From assembly GCA_963969345.1 (NCBI GenBank), contig OZ017767.1:10484471-10548470 (forward strand): a DNA stretch of 64,000 nt, written 5' to 3'. Made by a program: the position numbers and the translations under genes. The DNA is from Turbatrix aceti. Its lineage: Eukaryota; Nematoda; Chromadorea; Rhabditida; Panagrolaimidae. Below, piece by piece: positions 44,165 through 55,252 of the stretch; positions within the stretch are counted from its first letter, which is position 1, and each line of letters begins with the position of its first letter. Under the pieces are notes generated by a model. That model worked only from the letters and a program-made list of their open reading frames with translations, did not search any database and was not told the origin of the DNA.

Positions 44165-47100
44165 AGAGATGAGAGGGTTTTCTCACCGCCGGAGGTGAGC
44201 TGCATCGGACGCCAGCCTTTGCCTCGGGGTCTGACGCTGAAAAAAACAAAATTGGGTATTTTTGAGGTGAAATTAGAATTTTTGGACTAAATTTGGGTGA
44301 ATTCAACAAAAATGTCCTTTTTAGCTAAAATTTAGATGTGCCAAACGTTTTTGGTCCAAATTTAGGTAAATTTGACATATCGGGGTACTTTGAACGTTTT
44401 TCGGGCAAAAATGGCGTTTTTGGCCCAGTTTTTGGTAAATTAAACGCTTTGCAGAAAAAATTACATTTGTGACCTAAATTTAGTAAAATTTAACGTTTTT
44501 TAATCAAAAATGACGTTTATGGCCCAAACTTAGGTAAATCGAACGTTTTTGGAATAAAAGTGATCGTATTTTAACCCAAGAGTATTTTTCACCACAAAAA
44601 TGACCATCAAAACCCACCAAAACTTAATCCCCTCCGAGTACGGATCCATGGGGTCAGCAAGCTCCAAATTCGCATCACCACCGAGCGTCAGCATCTGGTA
44701 TTGCTCCTGGAGGGCGACGGATATCCTGCAGAAGCCATCCATGAACTCGACGACTCGCAGCCTCTTGAACTCGTTCAGCCGGTCGCGAACGCGATCTCTC
44801 TCGTTTGACAGCTCTCGTAGCTTTGCCCATTCCTGGCGAAGTTCGTGGAGCTTCTGACGATACGATTCAATCAAATTGAGATTCATTGCAACGGTGAGGC
44901 CCTGTCTCTCGCGTTCGGCATCTGCGAGTTCGAATTCAATTTCATCCCTGTTCATGGCGAGGATTTGATCGAGTTCAAACGTCGGCAAAACGCCGCAATT
45001 CGGGTCATTTGGATCAAATGCCGTTTCCGGGTCTTCGGCGGAAGTCGTCGCAGCTGCGGCTGCGGGGGCAGCATCTTCTTCTTCGGTGTCTGTATCGCTG
45101 AGGACGCTGTCATCGTCGTCGTCGTCATTTGCGCGCATAGATTTCGATTTCGGGGGTCCATCACGATTTCCGATGCGTCGTTTCTTTTCTTGGGCACGTT
45201 TCAGGGATTTTTCTGCCAAAATTTCCTTGATGTTGTAGACCTTGAGCTTTGAAGCCTGAAAAAAAGGCAGGAATGAATAAAACATGGTTTTTTAGGCTCA
45301 AAAAGTACGCAAACAGTAAAAAAGAACGTAAACCGTCAATTACAAAAATTCCAGAATGTAAAGACTCTCGAACGGAAAATTACATTTTTTTTCGTTTTTT
45401 AGGAAAAAGTGACGTAAAATTTGATCAATTCGTTCTTTTTTTTCGTTTTTTAGCCCACTTCTTATAAAATTTTCGGTACAAGCCTAAAATCCTTACCTTT
45501 GTCTGCATATCGGCGAGCTTGCCTTCGAGCGAATGGATCTTTGCCGCGACAGCCGTCAGAGCTTCGTTCGCACCCGCAATTTCCTTTTTCAGAGCAACTT
45601 CCTTGGCGTCATTCTCCCCGCTGCCGTCCGTGGCTTCGTTGACGAGGATTTCGAGTTCCTGGACTCTGGCCTGAAAAAAAGCAAACATTTTATCATCCGA
45701 AATACAAAAAAATCGTATTTTTTCGACAACAATCCTAAAAAAAACCAACCTTTTGCTCGTTGATGAGCTCAGCCAGCTCGGAAATGTCTTCTTCGACCTT
45801 CCGCTTGCTCTCGTCCAGCCCTTCGAGCTCGCGACTCATTTCCTCGAGTGCCCGGTGCATGTTCTGGATCTTCTCCTTGGACTTTGCAAGATCGACTTCG
45901 GCTTTCGTGGCTGCGGTTCTCAGGGACTTGACCTTGGCTTCGATTTCTGTTTGTCGTTCGGTGAGAGCGTTGACATCGCGCTGCAGTTCGCCAGAGCTTT
46001 CCTCGTAGACAGCATCGATTCGACGGGAAATGGCATCGTAATCCCGCTTCACGGAATCCGCGACAGAGGTCAGCTCGTTTCGCTTTCGTTCAAGTTCGTC
46101 GATCTCGGTATTGGCTCTCTCGAGTTCGGCGTCGTCGATTTTGTTCTCGGCGATGCGCTTTGTCATTTCTTCGACGACATTTTGGTTGGCCTTGATCCGA
46201 CTTTCGAGAATCTCGACTTGTTGTTCGATGCGCCGAAGATTGACTGTGGATTGATTGATTTCACGGGTCTTGGCTTCGATCGAGGCTTCCAGACGCGCCT
46301 TGTTTCCACGGATTTCGTCGAGCACCTGCTTAGCTTGGGTGAGGCGTGGCAGGATGTCGGCTGGGTTTTCTCCTTGGATTGCCTGGACATTTGTGCCGAT
46401 TCGGCCGCTGAAATGGTGAAAATGACGGTAATTTGGTAAGAAAAAGACAGTTTTTTGAGGGTAAAACATGGAATTTTTTAGGTTAGTTTTTTTTCGCGTC
46501 GAGACCTAAGAAGTTAGAATCAAAAACGTAATTTTGGGGTTTTTTAGGTAAAAAGTTGTTTTTTGAAGAGAAATTGCATTTTTTCGGGTCAATACTCACC
46601 GCCGAATAGCATTGCCACCGCCAGTGAGAGTACCGCTGAGCTCGATGACCCCGCCGCCCAGAGTAATGATCCGGAATCTCTGACCGGAAGCCGCCACTTT
46701 GTTTGCCGTGTTGATGTCGTCGACCACGATCGTATTCTTCAGACAATGGTAGAACGCGGGCCTGATTTCGTCCTTGCACTTAATCAAGTCAAAGACCCGA
46801 GGATGGTTATCTGGCCTAAAAAATCATTCTCCTCATAAAAATCAAAAAACATAGATTCAAAAAACTCACGTTTTGATAGGCTCCATATCCCTCTGGAAGT
46901 GTCCCAGCTTGTCGAGAGCGATGAAAGACGTCCGATCACAGCCATTTTCTTCGATGTAGCGAAGGCACTTTTTGATGGTCTCTGTCGTGTCGCAGACAAT
47001 CATGTCAAGACCGCTGCAGGTTGTTGAGACGGCAATGTCGTATTTTGGGTCGATGGCACCAAGGCTGCCGAGACGACCGATGACCCCGGGAATGTTGCCG

Positions 47101-49678
47101 TTGTGCTTTTCGCGCATGAGCATGGTTACGACCTGGCGGTTCCGCCGGTCCGTGTTGACGTCCGCAGACGCAGCGTTGTACTGCTGCTGGAGTTTGTTGA
47201 CGTCATTGATGGCATCCGGCTCTTGTTTTACCACGTCGGCAAGTTGGACTTTCAGGTCGTTGACTTCTTGTTGGACGCGGGGGGCTACGTTGGACACTGA
47301 TTCTTTTTCCCTATAAAAAGATCGAAAATTGATAAGAAATCACTTCAAAAACTGTCGAAAAAGACAAAAAAACTGTTTTTAGGCCAAACATAGTAGTTTT
47401 TCAAAATCCCAAATCGCAGCACACAAAAAAAATACGAAAATAGGCCAGAAAAAACTCGAAAAACCGTCAAAAAGACAGAAAATACAGTTTTTTAGGCCTA
47501 AACCGTAATTTAAAAAAAATCAAAACTCCCAAAACGAAAAAAGCGGAAACGAAAGAATCGCAAAACTACCGTAAAAAGTAACACAAGAACAAAACACGTA
47601 CCGTTTCCGAGTAACGATAAGTTCATTAGCCTCATCGAGTTCCCTCTTCGCAGTTGACAGCCTCGATTCAAAGTTCTCCGCTTGTTCGGTGATGGCGATC
47701 TTCTTGGATTGGGCGAGGGTGAGGGCAGCGTTTGCTTCATCCTCGGATTTCTGTGCTGCTGCGAGCTTTTCGCCGATCTTGTTTCGATCCACGTTGAGAG
47801 ATTCCGTCTGATGCTGGCACGTGTTGAGGGCTTCGGCGAGTCGGGGTTGCTTGTCGTCGAGTTGTTCTTTGACGGTTTCGAGTTCTGCCCGAAGTTGTTC
47901 GATTTCGGCATTGTTCTGATCGGGCCTACCAGCAAGGGTCGTGATTTTCTTCTCTTCTTTTGCGATCTCCTTTTCCTTGTCTTGTTGGCGAACTTTTGTC
48001 TTCTGATATCCCAGTTCAATTTTCTGTTTTCTGAGGTTTTCGTCGTTCAGTCGCTTCTCAGTGTTTGCCAGGGCGGATTTCTGATGGTCCAGTTGCCTAA
48101 AAACATCAGTTTTACACAACCGGATTTCAAAAAACGAAAAAAAACTCACTTTTGATGCTTGGAAGCAACTTTTTTAGACTCCCGAATCTTCGCTGTGATT
48201 TCTTCGAGTTCAGCTTTCTTCGCATCGATAGCCTGGGATTTCTCAGTTTTTTCCTCGTTCAAAGTTTCGAGTCTTTTACGATACTCTACGCCATTAAACG
48301 AAAAAAGCTTGTTTTTGGCCGCGGAAATTCGATTTTCAAGGACGAGAAGTTCGAGAAGCTCCCTGACAGGCTCGGTCATGTTTGACTTGTCCATTTCGAC
48401 GGCGTTGACACGATTCATCTGGGTTTCCCGCTTCCCGACGACGAGTTCGTACTTGAGGGCGAGGAGTTTTACCGGTTTGTCGTAACGGTTGGTGCCGATG
48501 ATGTCGTCGAGGTACTCTAGCATGCCTTCGTCGCCTTCTCTCTCGCCCTTGGGCTTCATGAGCGAGATTTGCTCGACTTCGCCCTGGAAAATGAATTGGA
48601 TTAGGCCTAAAGGGTCAAAAACGTGAAATTACGAGTTTTTAGGGTACTGCTTGTTTTTAGGCCTAAATGGAAGAAAATGGGGGATTACGATCGTTTTTGA
48701 GGTTAAAAAGCTCACTTTTAGGCCACGTGAGTAACTACGATCGTTTTTACTGTAAAAAATCTCGTTCTTAGGCCAGGAAAGTATAAAAACGGTAATTACA
48801 AGTTTTTAGTGCGTAAAAGCGTGTTTTTAAGCCTAAAGAGATAGTTACGATCATTCTTGGCGTAAAAAGGCCCGTTTTTAGGCCTAAAACAGAAAAACGA
48901 GCAGTTACGATCAATTTTCAGGTTTTGAACATTATAAATCCCAAAAATTACCCCAAAACGCCAATTTGAGACTTGTACAAGCAAAATCGCACCCCCCAAG
49001 AACCCACCTGAAGAATCAAAAACCGATTGTGGTCAAGATCAACGCCACAGGCCCGAAGTTTGGCGGCGACTTCCTTGAACTGCACGGTTCGACCATCCAT
49101 CGTGTACTTGCTCTTGTTGGCCTGATCGACGGTTCGGCCGATAGAAAACCTCTCAGTCACCGTGATATGCCCAGTTCCGACTTCCTTGAGGTAGCGTTGA
49201 AAGTTGACGACCACAGAGCAGCTATCCGCGGTCCGACCTGCGGAATTGTGGATAAAACTGCTGAGCTTCGTCGCACGGATCTTGTTCGACCGAAATCCGA
49301 ACACAAAAAGGAGGGAATCGATGACATTGCTCTTGCCGCTGCCGTTTGGGCCGATGATGCCGCTCAATTTCTGCAAAATAAAAAAAATGGTATAAAATCG
49401 CAGTTTTTCAGTTAACAAACCTCATGAAACGGTCCAATCGTCTGTTTACCACTGTAACTCTTGAAATCGACAATGTCGACGTGAGTGATGAGCAGACTGC
49501 CGCCACTGGCCGCCGCATCGATGCGTTCGGGCACCTGAATGGCAAAAACATCGCCGATCTCGTCGAGTTCCTTGAGCAACTCTTCGCGTTCGTTTCCGGT
49601 GACCGCGACCTGGGCGGGAGCAGCTTGGTTGGCGAGGTTCTGATTATCCTGGTTACGTCGACGGCCCTTGGGAGGCAT
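43873..49678 (-). CDS. smc-4: SMC4, condensin ATPase subunit
   Basis: Ten exons splice in phase to 1346 residues: 49421-49678, 49008-49370, 48150-48583, 47602-48096, 46870-47310, 46600-46815, 45750-46407, 45497-45670, 44618-45255 and 43873-44236. The N-terminal head has Walker A GPNGSGKSNVID and RFLILQGEVEQISLMKPKG, diagnostic of SMC4. Exons 3-4 are the first coiled coil, exons 5-6 the hinge (GVIGRLGSLGAID; GGGVIELSGTLTGGG), and exons 7-9 the second coil with an acidic DDDDDD insert. The last exons hold LTSGGEKTLSSLSLVFALH (signature, normally LSGGEK) and VMDEIDAALD (Walker B). With SMC2 it forms condensin and compacts mitotic chromosomes. The start ATG follows TCTATCCAG, a likely acceptor. 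The last 292 coding bases are duplicated at 31280-31571. Confidence 0.96.
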
Positions 49679-50081
49679 CTGGATAGACACGGAATCTGTT
49701 CAGCCCGAGTTGTGCGCGGAGGAGACAGCAGACAGCAGCGCAAAGCCTTGAATGCGAATTTGCGCGCGCTTTTTCACCGCGTGCGCATTCTTCGGTCGTC
49801 GCGCACAAGCTGCGCACTCAAAAACGCCTTGACAGACAACCTGGCAACATATTACACCAATTACTTGCAAAAAAAAAGAGAAAAACGAAAAAGTAATACC
49901 AAACTCGAAAAGATACCGTAACAAAGTAACAAAAAGTTGCGCACGCGACCGAAAGTTTCGAGGCGACAAACAAAATGGCGGGAAAAGAACAATGGGTTTT
50001 TAGCGCGTACCATATCCCTGGCCGATGGGAGCGTTCTCATGAGAGCGTTCCCACACTTCTCGTCATTCACTGTTTCAGTTG
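49679..50081. promoter_or_regulatory. Divergent promoter region of SMC4 and the CPEB-like gene
   Basis: About 400 bases between two outward-facing starts, GC-richer and without poly-T runs at either end. CGCGCACGC-type words recur, and there is a near-palindrome GGGAGCGTTCTCATGAGAGC at 50027-50046. Both starts are preceded by acceptor-like sites. No TATA box is evident. Shared regulation is an inference from geometry. Confidence 0.4.
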
Positions 50082-51658
50082 ATGATGGTTCCAGTTCCTT
50101 TCTCTCCCGACTCTCCTCGTTGCGATGGCGAGTGTGCTTCTCCTCATTGCGAGCGGCCCAAGTCCACTCGCTATGAGCAGTACCTGAAGACTCTCAAGCT
50201 TGAGCGCGGCTCACAGATCAACGTTGAACAGCTCGGCGTCTATAGCCGTCGCGTCTTCTTTGGTGGCCTCCCGATTGGAATTACTGAAAGTAAGCTTTTT
50301 GAGTTGATTTTGGATGTTGTTCACGGTCAGTTATTCATTACAGATGAACTTCGTCAGGCCTTCGATCATTTCGATGTCGAACGCATTGACTGGCCTGGAA
50401 AGGATCGTAAGCGCGGTGGCGACTCCCGTCCTTCTGGCTACGCATTCATCGAGTTCGTTTCCGACAAAGATGTCTGCCGTCTCATGACCTACGTCACGAT
50501 CGATGACAAGCGCAACATGTTCCTCCTCTCCTACATGAAGAATGGCGTTCGTCGCTCGTCTTATGTGAGTTTTACTTCAGTTTTTTTGCCAAATTGGATC
50601 AGTTTTTTGGTGTAGACATGAAAAAACAGTTACTTTTGCTCAGTTTTTTGGTGTAGACATGAAAAAACAGTTACTTTTGCTCAGTTTTTGGCCTAAAATA
50701 GCTCGATTTTGGCACAGTTTGTTCAGTAGCCTAAAATATTAGGCTTTGACAGTTTTTAGGCCTAAAATTTTGCATTTTTTCTGAGATTGCCCAGTAGCCT
50801 AAAATGTTAGGCCAAAAATCATTTGACAGTTTTGAGGCCTAAAATTCCGCAATTTTGACCAAGCTTGCCCAGTGGCCTAAAATTTTAGGCCAGACATTTT
50901 GTGACAGTTTTTAGGCCTAACATAGACAGTTTTTGTTGTTATTTTAGGATAATTTGTTCTGAAACTAGCCTAAAATTTTAGGCCAACTTTTTTTGAACAA
51001 TTTTGTTCTGTAACCCTGATTGAAAGTTCTTGTTGATATTTTTGGCCTATTTTGAAGACACTCATGACCGTAAAACAATCTTTTCGTGTCAAAACTAGAT
51101 ATTTTTGACATTTAGGTCGAAGCGAAGCCATTCCTGATCTCCGATGCTCACTTTGGCTCCAACTCCGAGACCCGTGACTACAACCTCCGCACGGTCTTTC
51201 TCGGCGGTCTTCCGCGTGACGTCACGGCCCGTCAGATTCAGCGCCACATGTCTCAGTACGGTCGCGTCGACGTGGTCCAGCTCATTCTCTACCCGACTAC
51301 GCAGTATCCCCGTGGCACCTGCTACGTCACCTTCAGCAACACTCGTGCCTCGCTCGCTGCCATGACGGATGGCGTCTGGAAGTACGCTCAGGGCAATCGC
51401 AGCCGCACGGTTGGTTTTTTTGCTGCTTTTTTGGTTGTTTTGCATTCGGGCGCATATTTGCAGATCGAAATCAAGCCCTTCCTCCCGATGGACTTTGTCT
51501 GCGTATGCACCCAGGAGATGGAGGCCTGCTTCTGCGTTGACTGCCTCAAGATGGTCTGCATCTCGTGCGGCGAGACCGATCACGCTAGCCACAAGATCAT
51601 CAAGCGCGGCACGTTCTACTTCGACAAGAACGACCTCCCCAGCAGCTTCCTCATGTGA
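50082..51658 (+). CDS. CPEB-like RNA-binding protein, short form
   Basis: Exons 50082-50289, 50344-50564, 51116-51409 and 51464-51658 give 305 residues. RRM1 has RRVFFGGLPIGITE and the RNP1-like GYAFIEFVSD. RRM2 has RTVFLGGLPRDVTARQI and GTCYVTFSN. The linkers (VEAKPFLISDAHF; IEIKPFLPMDFVCVC) match the CPEB architecture. The C-terminal zinc module has C-x-C, C-x-C-x2-C, C-x2-C and H-x2-H pairs (CVDCLKMVCISCGETDH). CPEBs bind U-rich elements in 3' UTRs and control poly(A) length and translation, in worms mainly in the germ line. The usual long N-terminal region is absent. The ATG directly follows CTGTTTCAG, so a trans-spliced start is likely, although an upstream exon cannot be excluded. Intron 2 is 551 bases. 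Confidence 0.88.
50604..50683. repeat. Perfect 40-bp tandem duplication in CPEB intron 2
   Basis: The unit containing GGTGTAGACATGAAAAAACA and ACTTTTGCTCAG occurs twice in a row with no difference seen, indicating a recent slippage or duplication. The rest of the intron carries repeated TTTTAGGCCTAAAAT words. Confidence 0.85.
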
Positions 51659-52826
51659 TCGAACTCTCCGCTCCGGCTCTTCGATCAATTTTTGATTGCT
51701 CTTTACATCCTTTCCACTCTTTTTTATATCTGTTATCTTTAAATCTCCCTATTGAGTTTTTGTTGTTTTTTAAGTTTAAGTTTGTTATTTACGAAATTAT
51801 TTCTTTAAATTTTTCGATGTAATACGTTTCTTAGTTATTTTCGAGTATCGGATAAAAACGAAAAAAAAAAATTGGAAGAGGCTGATTTTGGCGCGGGCGC
51901 ATTTTTTTGTTGTTTTAGTTTTTTTACGGTAAAAATTAAAAATACGTGATTATGGGGAGTCAGTTTGTGCGCGGAACAATGGCAATCATGTTGTCAACAT
52001 TTCTTCTAAAAGGGACCGTGCGCGACAGATCAATCTGTCTTCCTTCCCTCCGAGAAGGTCAAAGGCAGGGAAGGACAATGGACAGCTTGTAAAACTCCAA
52101 AATTCACTGTTTTGTCTGGAACGAACGAACGGTCAGTCGGGTCGTTTGTTCCTTCTTCCTTTCTCTCTCTTATTTTTGCAATCGCAACAACTTTGGAACG
52201 GGAAATGAAGGAGAACGAACGAATTAGACAAAACCACGCCCGCGCGTCTGGATTAATCGTGTGCGTGCGTATGTGCACGTATACAGAAAGCATCGCATTG
52301 TTGTTGTTCCCCTATTGTTTGTTTGTTTGTTTGATATTACCCCGGAGGAGAAAGAGGGGATGAATACGGACACGAAGATTAGGCGTATGGATTATAAATG
52401 TGTCAGAGATTTCTGAATAAACTTCGAAGTCGTCGTAAAATGCAACTTTGAGGCCTGAAAACTTGATTGTTGGTTGTTTAGGATAAAAAAAGTCGGCATA
52501 GAATTACAAAAAAATGTTTTTTTGAGGAAAAAACATTTTTGATGGTTACAATTTTTTTGTTCTTAAGAAAAAAATTTTTATGTTTCTTTTCATTTTTGTT
52601 GCTAATTTTAGCCAAAAATTGTAAAACATATCCTTTTTAATCGAATTTATTTGTTTGTATGGTGTTTTGTCTAAAAAAAATTATTGGAATTGACATGAAT
52701 TTTTTTGATTTTTACAACGAAAAATGCTATCGTTTCCGTTCCTACGATCGTAAAAAAAAGTTACCTTTTTTGATTTTTACCATTTTTAGATTTTTTTTGC
52801 TGCTTTTTCCCGGGCGGCATTCCCAC
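51659..52826. other. Intergenic DNA downstream of the CPEB-like gene
   Basis: No gene supported. 51659-51850 is T-rich and probably includes the 3' UTR. 52000-52400 has higher complexity with a short self-complementary flavour (AGGGACCGTG; GAACGAACGGTC) but no open exon with splice partners. Minus-strand frames here are short. Confidence 0.4.
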
Positions 52827-52961
52827 CAGAGTTGTCGACCGAGCCGAGCATCGAGCCGAGCATTTTGAGCATTCGAGCGAGCCGAGCCGCTCGCTCGAAT
52901 GCTCGGCTTCGAAGATCACCGAATGCTCGGCTCGGCAATTTTGGCTCGGCCGACAACTCTG
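52827..52961. mobile_element. hAT-like MITE, 135 bp
   Basis: Terminal repeats CAGAGTTGTCGACCGAGCC and the complement of CAGAGTTGTCGGCCGAGCC, flanked by ATTCCCAC (52819-52826) and ATTCACAC (52962-52969), an 8-base duplication with one mismatch. The interior consists of GAGCCGAGC and CATTCGAGCGAGC words forming a hairpin. It is clearly kin to the element at 11779-12317, sharing the first nine terminal bases and the word-repeat style. Confidence 0.8.
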
Positions 52962-52969
52962 ATTCACAC

Positions 52970-55252
52970 TTGCCGTAGTCGCTCTGACACTTTTCGCAGG
53001 GAACCTGGCCCGGATCGCTGCAAACACAAATGCGTTAGCGATGTGTCAGAAACAGAACACAACGGTTTGTTTTGATTTTTATGTTGTTTTAATTTAACAG
53101 CATTTTTTTTGGTGGGAAACATTTTCGAATGCTTTTTGGCATACGGGGGATTTGTGGGAGAATCTGGGGATATTTTTTCCCAGGAGATTTCGCTGGAATA
53201 TGCTGGAACGCGACTCTGACCCAATTGTTTGGCATAACTGGGCCGCGAACTCAAACAGGGTCACCGTAGTGGCCTACAATAACTTGACTCTTGCAACGAA
53301 AATTGCAATCTGATTCGTTATCTTACATACGGTACTTTTTGTAAAATTGTACTTTTGACAGTATTTTTTACGTTATTTTTAATTTTTGTACATTTTAGCC
53401 GAAACGGTCAATTTTTTGTGTTTACAGTTACCAAATTTATTTGAAGTCCAAAAAATTATTTTTTGGCTTAAATTCCCAATTTTGGTTCAAAAGTCCAAAA
53501 TTGAGCCAATTTACACATTTTCTTGTTTTCGATCGCACTTTCACCTGCACTTCAAAGTCTACTCGCCGATGCATTCATCTTCATTGTCCCCAGTCGTGTT
53601 GTTGTTTATTTAGCACCTAATTACCCTCTTATATCCTTTTTCTTCCCGGTAATCGTTCTATCCTGTCTCAGGCCTCGGAGGCCGTGTCTGACTGATGGAA
53701 GTCGTTAACTCGTGCGTTCGTAGGCAGGTATATCTCCTACGAGCTACGAGCTACGAGATATATATTAATTGTAATTAACGAGGTGTGATTGACAACTGTC
53801 TCCAATCTATGAGGCTTTTGACAATGCAAAATTGGACGCGGACACAATTTTCACATTTGTACATCTTTTACGATGGATGTGTGTTCTTTTGTTGCAGTTT
53901 GAACTGGAAATTTGATCTCTTATGAAAAAAAAATTCCTCAGGCACGCATACGAATATCTGGACCAGACATCAAAAAATTATTTAGTTTCTACGATCGATC
54001 GATCTTCTTTTCCACATTTTTTTCTTTTTTCCTGCCACTGATTTTTTTTAACATGACAGGTAGCAATAGCGGTTATGTTATGCTACACGCACACCTCACC
54101 TCATCTTACCTCACCTCACAGGTGAGGCAGTCCCCCCATTCCACAATTCAGAGCGTGTCATTCATGTCAATTGTGGGCTTTGGAGAAGAAAAGAAGAAAT
54201 GAATGAGAGTGAACATGTTTTTGGAGGAGGCGGAAAAATCATGTTGTCGGATAACCCCATGTCGATCGTCATTGATAAGTTGTTTTGCGTCTGTTTTGTT
54301 CATCAAAGCTGGTTGGCTTGTTTTTGACATGTCCAGGGGGTAATTAGGGCTACATAGTTGACGTTTTTGACCCCGGAAACGATCAAATTTTGTTATTTTT
54401 ATTTTTTCTTGTTCTAACAGATCGATACCTTTTTTTACAAATTATTTTTTGAATGTTTTGGACGACAAATTGTAAAAAAAATTTAAAAAAAATATTTTTT
54501 GTCATGAAAATGTGCAACAATTTTTTTTACAGATTCAAATTGATGACAGTGTTCATAATCAACGATTTTTACTGTTTTTAAAAATGTTTGACCGAAAATT
54601 GGAATTTTTGAAAAATTGGGAAAAATATGTAATTTTTAGTTTGCGAATAAAAAAAAATTTTCTATTGTGTAAAAAAAATGATAACACGCGTAATCTGCAT
54701 TATCTCGAAAGTTATTTGCAATTTTTTGTCAAATAACGTTTATTTGAACACCGTTTTCTTCATTTTAAATGCATTTTCCATATTTTTTTATTTTTTCGGT
54801 TTTAACGAATTCACTCAAATTTACCCAAAACGAGACAAAATCTACCCAGCACATATCCCAAAATCTTTCAATAACCATTAGTCCGTGCCATCCCCGCCGT
54901 TCTTCCCCCGTTCAATGCATACGTAATCAAATTGCCCATCGTATCGTCTTCGATGTCTGTCTTGTCTGTACGGCAAAAGAAATGAACATCATCAGAACAT
55001 TATTTTGACGAGGAACAGAACAGAACCGAACAGCGATGAGTCAAGTCAAACCACGACTACTTTAATTAATTATTTATCGCTCCATTTTATAAATAACTGC
55101 TCGTGTGTACATTTTTATTCCCGCAATATGCATTTGTATAAATTTCTACAAAACCCATCATTTTTGTTTAATCCTATGCGTGCGGCCGATTTTTGTCCGA
55201 ATTTTTGATTTTGAATTAAAAAATAAATGGTTTTTCAGGTATTGTGCCGAAA
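52970..55252. other. Intergenic DNA, no gene supported
   Basis: AT-rich with long T/A runs. Small features are a CTACGAGCTACGAGCTACGAG triplet of words at 53738-53758 within a local palindrome, and CCTCACCTCA repeats at 54095-54125. Frames at 53386-53708 and 54512-55311 lack splice-consistent partners and coding character. The right part probably holds the promoter of the 55253 gene. Confidence 0.4.

Noticed and set aside
45753..46439. 228-codon plus-strand frame across the SMC4 region, with similar ones at 44845-45252, 47682-48155 and 48966-49415
   Set aside because: They are exact antisense shadows of SMC4 coiled-coil and head exons and lack independent motifs or splice sites.
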